Assembly: GCA_021801945.1 (NCBI GenBank)
Contig: JAKABE010000046.1
Location: 1-13,463 of the forward strand
Reading direction: 5' to 3'
DNA from: Acidobacteriota bacterium
GTDB taxonomy: Bacteria > Acidobacteriota > Terriglobia > Terriglobales > Acidobacteriaceae
DNA length: 13,463 nucleotides
Shown here piece after piece: positions 12,426 through 13,463 of the stretch. The first letter of the stretch is position 1. Each line of letters starts with the position of its first letter. The notes under the pieces were generated by a model. It was not told where the DNA came from. It did not search any database and was given only the letters and a program-made list of their open reading frames with translations. A program made the translations under genes and the position numbers.

Positions 12426-13463
12426 TCAGCCGCGCCGCAGCGGCTTCTCCATGGGCACCACCTGGACGGTGACGTCGCGCACCTCTTTGAGAAAGCGGTT
12501 CAGGACGGAGCCGCGCAACAGCATGTCCCAGCGCGACCGGGCCGACTGTCCGAACACCACGTGGGAAATGCTTTCCTGCTGGGCAAAGCGGATGAGGGCA
12601 TCGGAGACGTTGCGATCCGTAAGCGAGACGACTTTGGCCCCCAGATCACGGGCCATGCGCTGAAAATCTTCCAGCCGGTGGTGGCCTTCAGGGTCGCCAT
12701 GGCCTTTGTCGTCGGGACGGTCCACGTAGACGGCATACCAGTTCGTGGCCAGGCGGCCAGCGATGCGCGCGCCTACCCGAAGCAGCCGCTCCGTACCGGG
12801 ACGATTGCTCAGGCAAACCATGACCTTTTCCGGGATGGGAGCCTGTTCCAGTCCCTGGGTGCGGCGGTATTCGGCGGCCCGGTTGCCCACCTGTTCGGCG
12901 GTGGTGCGCAGGGCCAGCTCCCGCAGCAAGTTCAGGTTGCCTTTGCGGAAGAAGTTAGCCAGGGCCTGCTCCACCTTTTCCGGCGCGTAGATCTTCCCTT
13001 GGCGCAGGCGGGTGCGCAGCTCGTCGACGGTGATGTCGATATTGACCACTTCGTCGGCACGCTTAAAGAAGCTATCGGGAACAGTCTCGCGGATTACGGT
13101 GTTGGCGGAGCGGTTGACGGCGTCGTTGAGGGTTTCGAGATGCTGGATATTCACCGCGGTCATCACGTTGATGCCCGCGTTCAGCAAATCCAGCACGTCC
13201 TCATAACGCTTGCGGTTTTTGCTGCCAGGAACATTCGTGTGCGCCAGTTCATCGACGACCACGGTGTTGGGATGGCGAGCCTGGATCGCCTCCACGTCCA
13301 TCTCCTTGAGGCTCACACCGCGATAGGGAATCTGTCTGAGGGGCACGACTTCCAGATCGCGGATCTGGTCCGCGGTTTCCTTGCGCCCGTGCGGTTCCAC
13401 CAGGCCGATGACGACATCGATGCCCTGCTGGTGTTTCATCAGGTAGGCGTCGTTGAGCATCAG
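12426..13463 (-). CDS. Short KdpD-type sensor protein (KdpD N-terminal domain plus Usp, no kinase), 5'-partial
   Basis: The gene reads leftward and is open at the right edge. Residue numbers count from an internal Met at 13460. The visible part begins at the KdpD motif just after Walker A (AYLMKHQQGIDVVIGLVEPHGRK). It includes the Walker B-like NTVVVDELAHTN (65-76), NIQHLETLND (104-113), RETVPDSFF (124-132) and FFRKGNLNLLRELALR (170-185). A universal-stress-protein domain follows (211-336), with a relaxed nucleotide-binding motif: G304, A307 in place of Gly, and G317-S318. The protein then stops, with no membrane helices, GAF domain or histidine kinase. In full-length KdpD the N-terminal part senses K+ status or c-di-AMP for the KdpFABC potassium pump. 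Kinase-less short forms are known, notably in cyanobacteria. kdpABC genes may lie to the right, outside the window. It converges on the SHOCT-like gene with an 18-bp gap. Confidence 0.88.
   Translation of the reverse strand: MMLNDAYLMKHQQGIDVVIGLVEPHGRKETADQIRDLEVVPLRQIPYRGVSLKEMDVEAIQARHPNTVVVDELAHTNVPGSKNRKRYEDVLDLLNAGINVMTAVNIQHLETLNDAVNRSANTVIRETVPDSFFKRADEVVNIDITVDELRTRLRQGKIYAPEKVEQALANFFRKGNLNLLRELALRTTAEQVGNRAAEYRRTQGLEQAPIPEKVMVCLSNRPGTERLLRVGARIAGRLATNWYAVYVDRPDDKGHGDPEGHHRLEDFQRMARDLGAKVVSLTDRNVSDALIRFAQQESISHVVFGQSARSRWDMLLRGSVLNRFLKEVRDVTVQVVPMEKPLRRG

Noticed and set aside
12426..12500. kdpD truncated by frameshift (pseudogene)
   Set aside because: The protein ends after a complete Usp domain, and no KdpD membrane or kinase sequence appears in any frame to the left, where another gene sits.

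Overview
The window is about 13.5 kb of GC-rich bacterial DNA. It carries most of a bacterial cellulose synthesis (bcs) operon, then a three-gene cassette of uncharacterised regulatory or membrane proteins, then a convergent gene for a kinase-less KdpD-type protein. The signs are PilZ-linked cellulose synthase, an outer-membrane secretin-like BcsC, Gram-negative signal peptides, high GC3 and a BcsA-BcsB fusion. They point to a diderm soil-type bacterium; Acidobacteriota is my best guess, by inference only.

Region 1 (1-11065), plus strand: the tail of a bcsA-bcsB fusion is open at the left edge. Next comes a gap of about 430 bp that may hold one small ORF. After it are bcsZ (family GH8 endoglucanase, apparently a lipoprotein) and a very large bcsC (2137 aa) that overlaps the end of bcsZ. 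A strong intrinsic terminator at 11034-11065 closes the operon. The expected roles are these. BcsA makes and extrudes the glucan under c-di-GMP control through its PilZ domain. BcsB guides it through the periplasm. BcsZ trims it. BcsC supplies the periplasmic TPR scaffold and outer-membrane pore.

Region 2 (11066-12407), plus strand: an AT-rich island holds a near-consensus sigma70-type promoter at 11179-11207. It drives a tightly packed trio: a DUF2089-like HTH protein, an 86-aa membrane protein, and a 153-aa protein with a SHOCT-like N-terminal helical hairpin. The first two genes overlap by 4 nt.

Region 3 (12426-13463), minus strand: the KdpD N-terminal sensor domain plus a Usp domain, ending at a natural stop with no membrane or kinase domains. 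Its 5' end, with Walker A, lies beyond the right edge.

Most notable: BcsC contains a gapless tandem duplication of about 256 residues (about 55% identical by hand alignment), plus a Pro-rich linker of about 375 residues with an Arg-rich patch. These largely explain its unusual length. The DUF2089 protein has lost its zinc-ribbon cysteines. I found no sign of a wholly new system, mobile element, CRISPR array or RNA gene.
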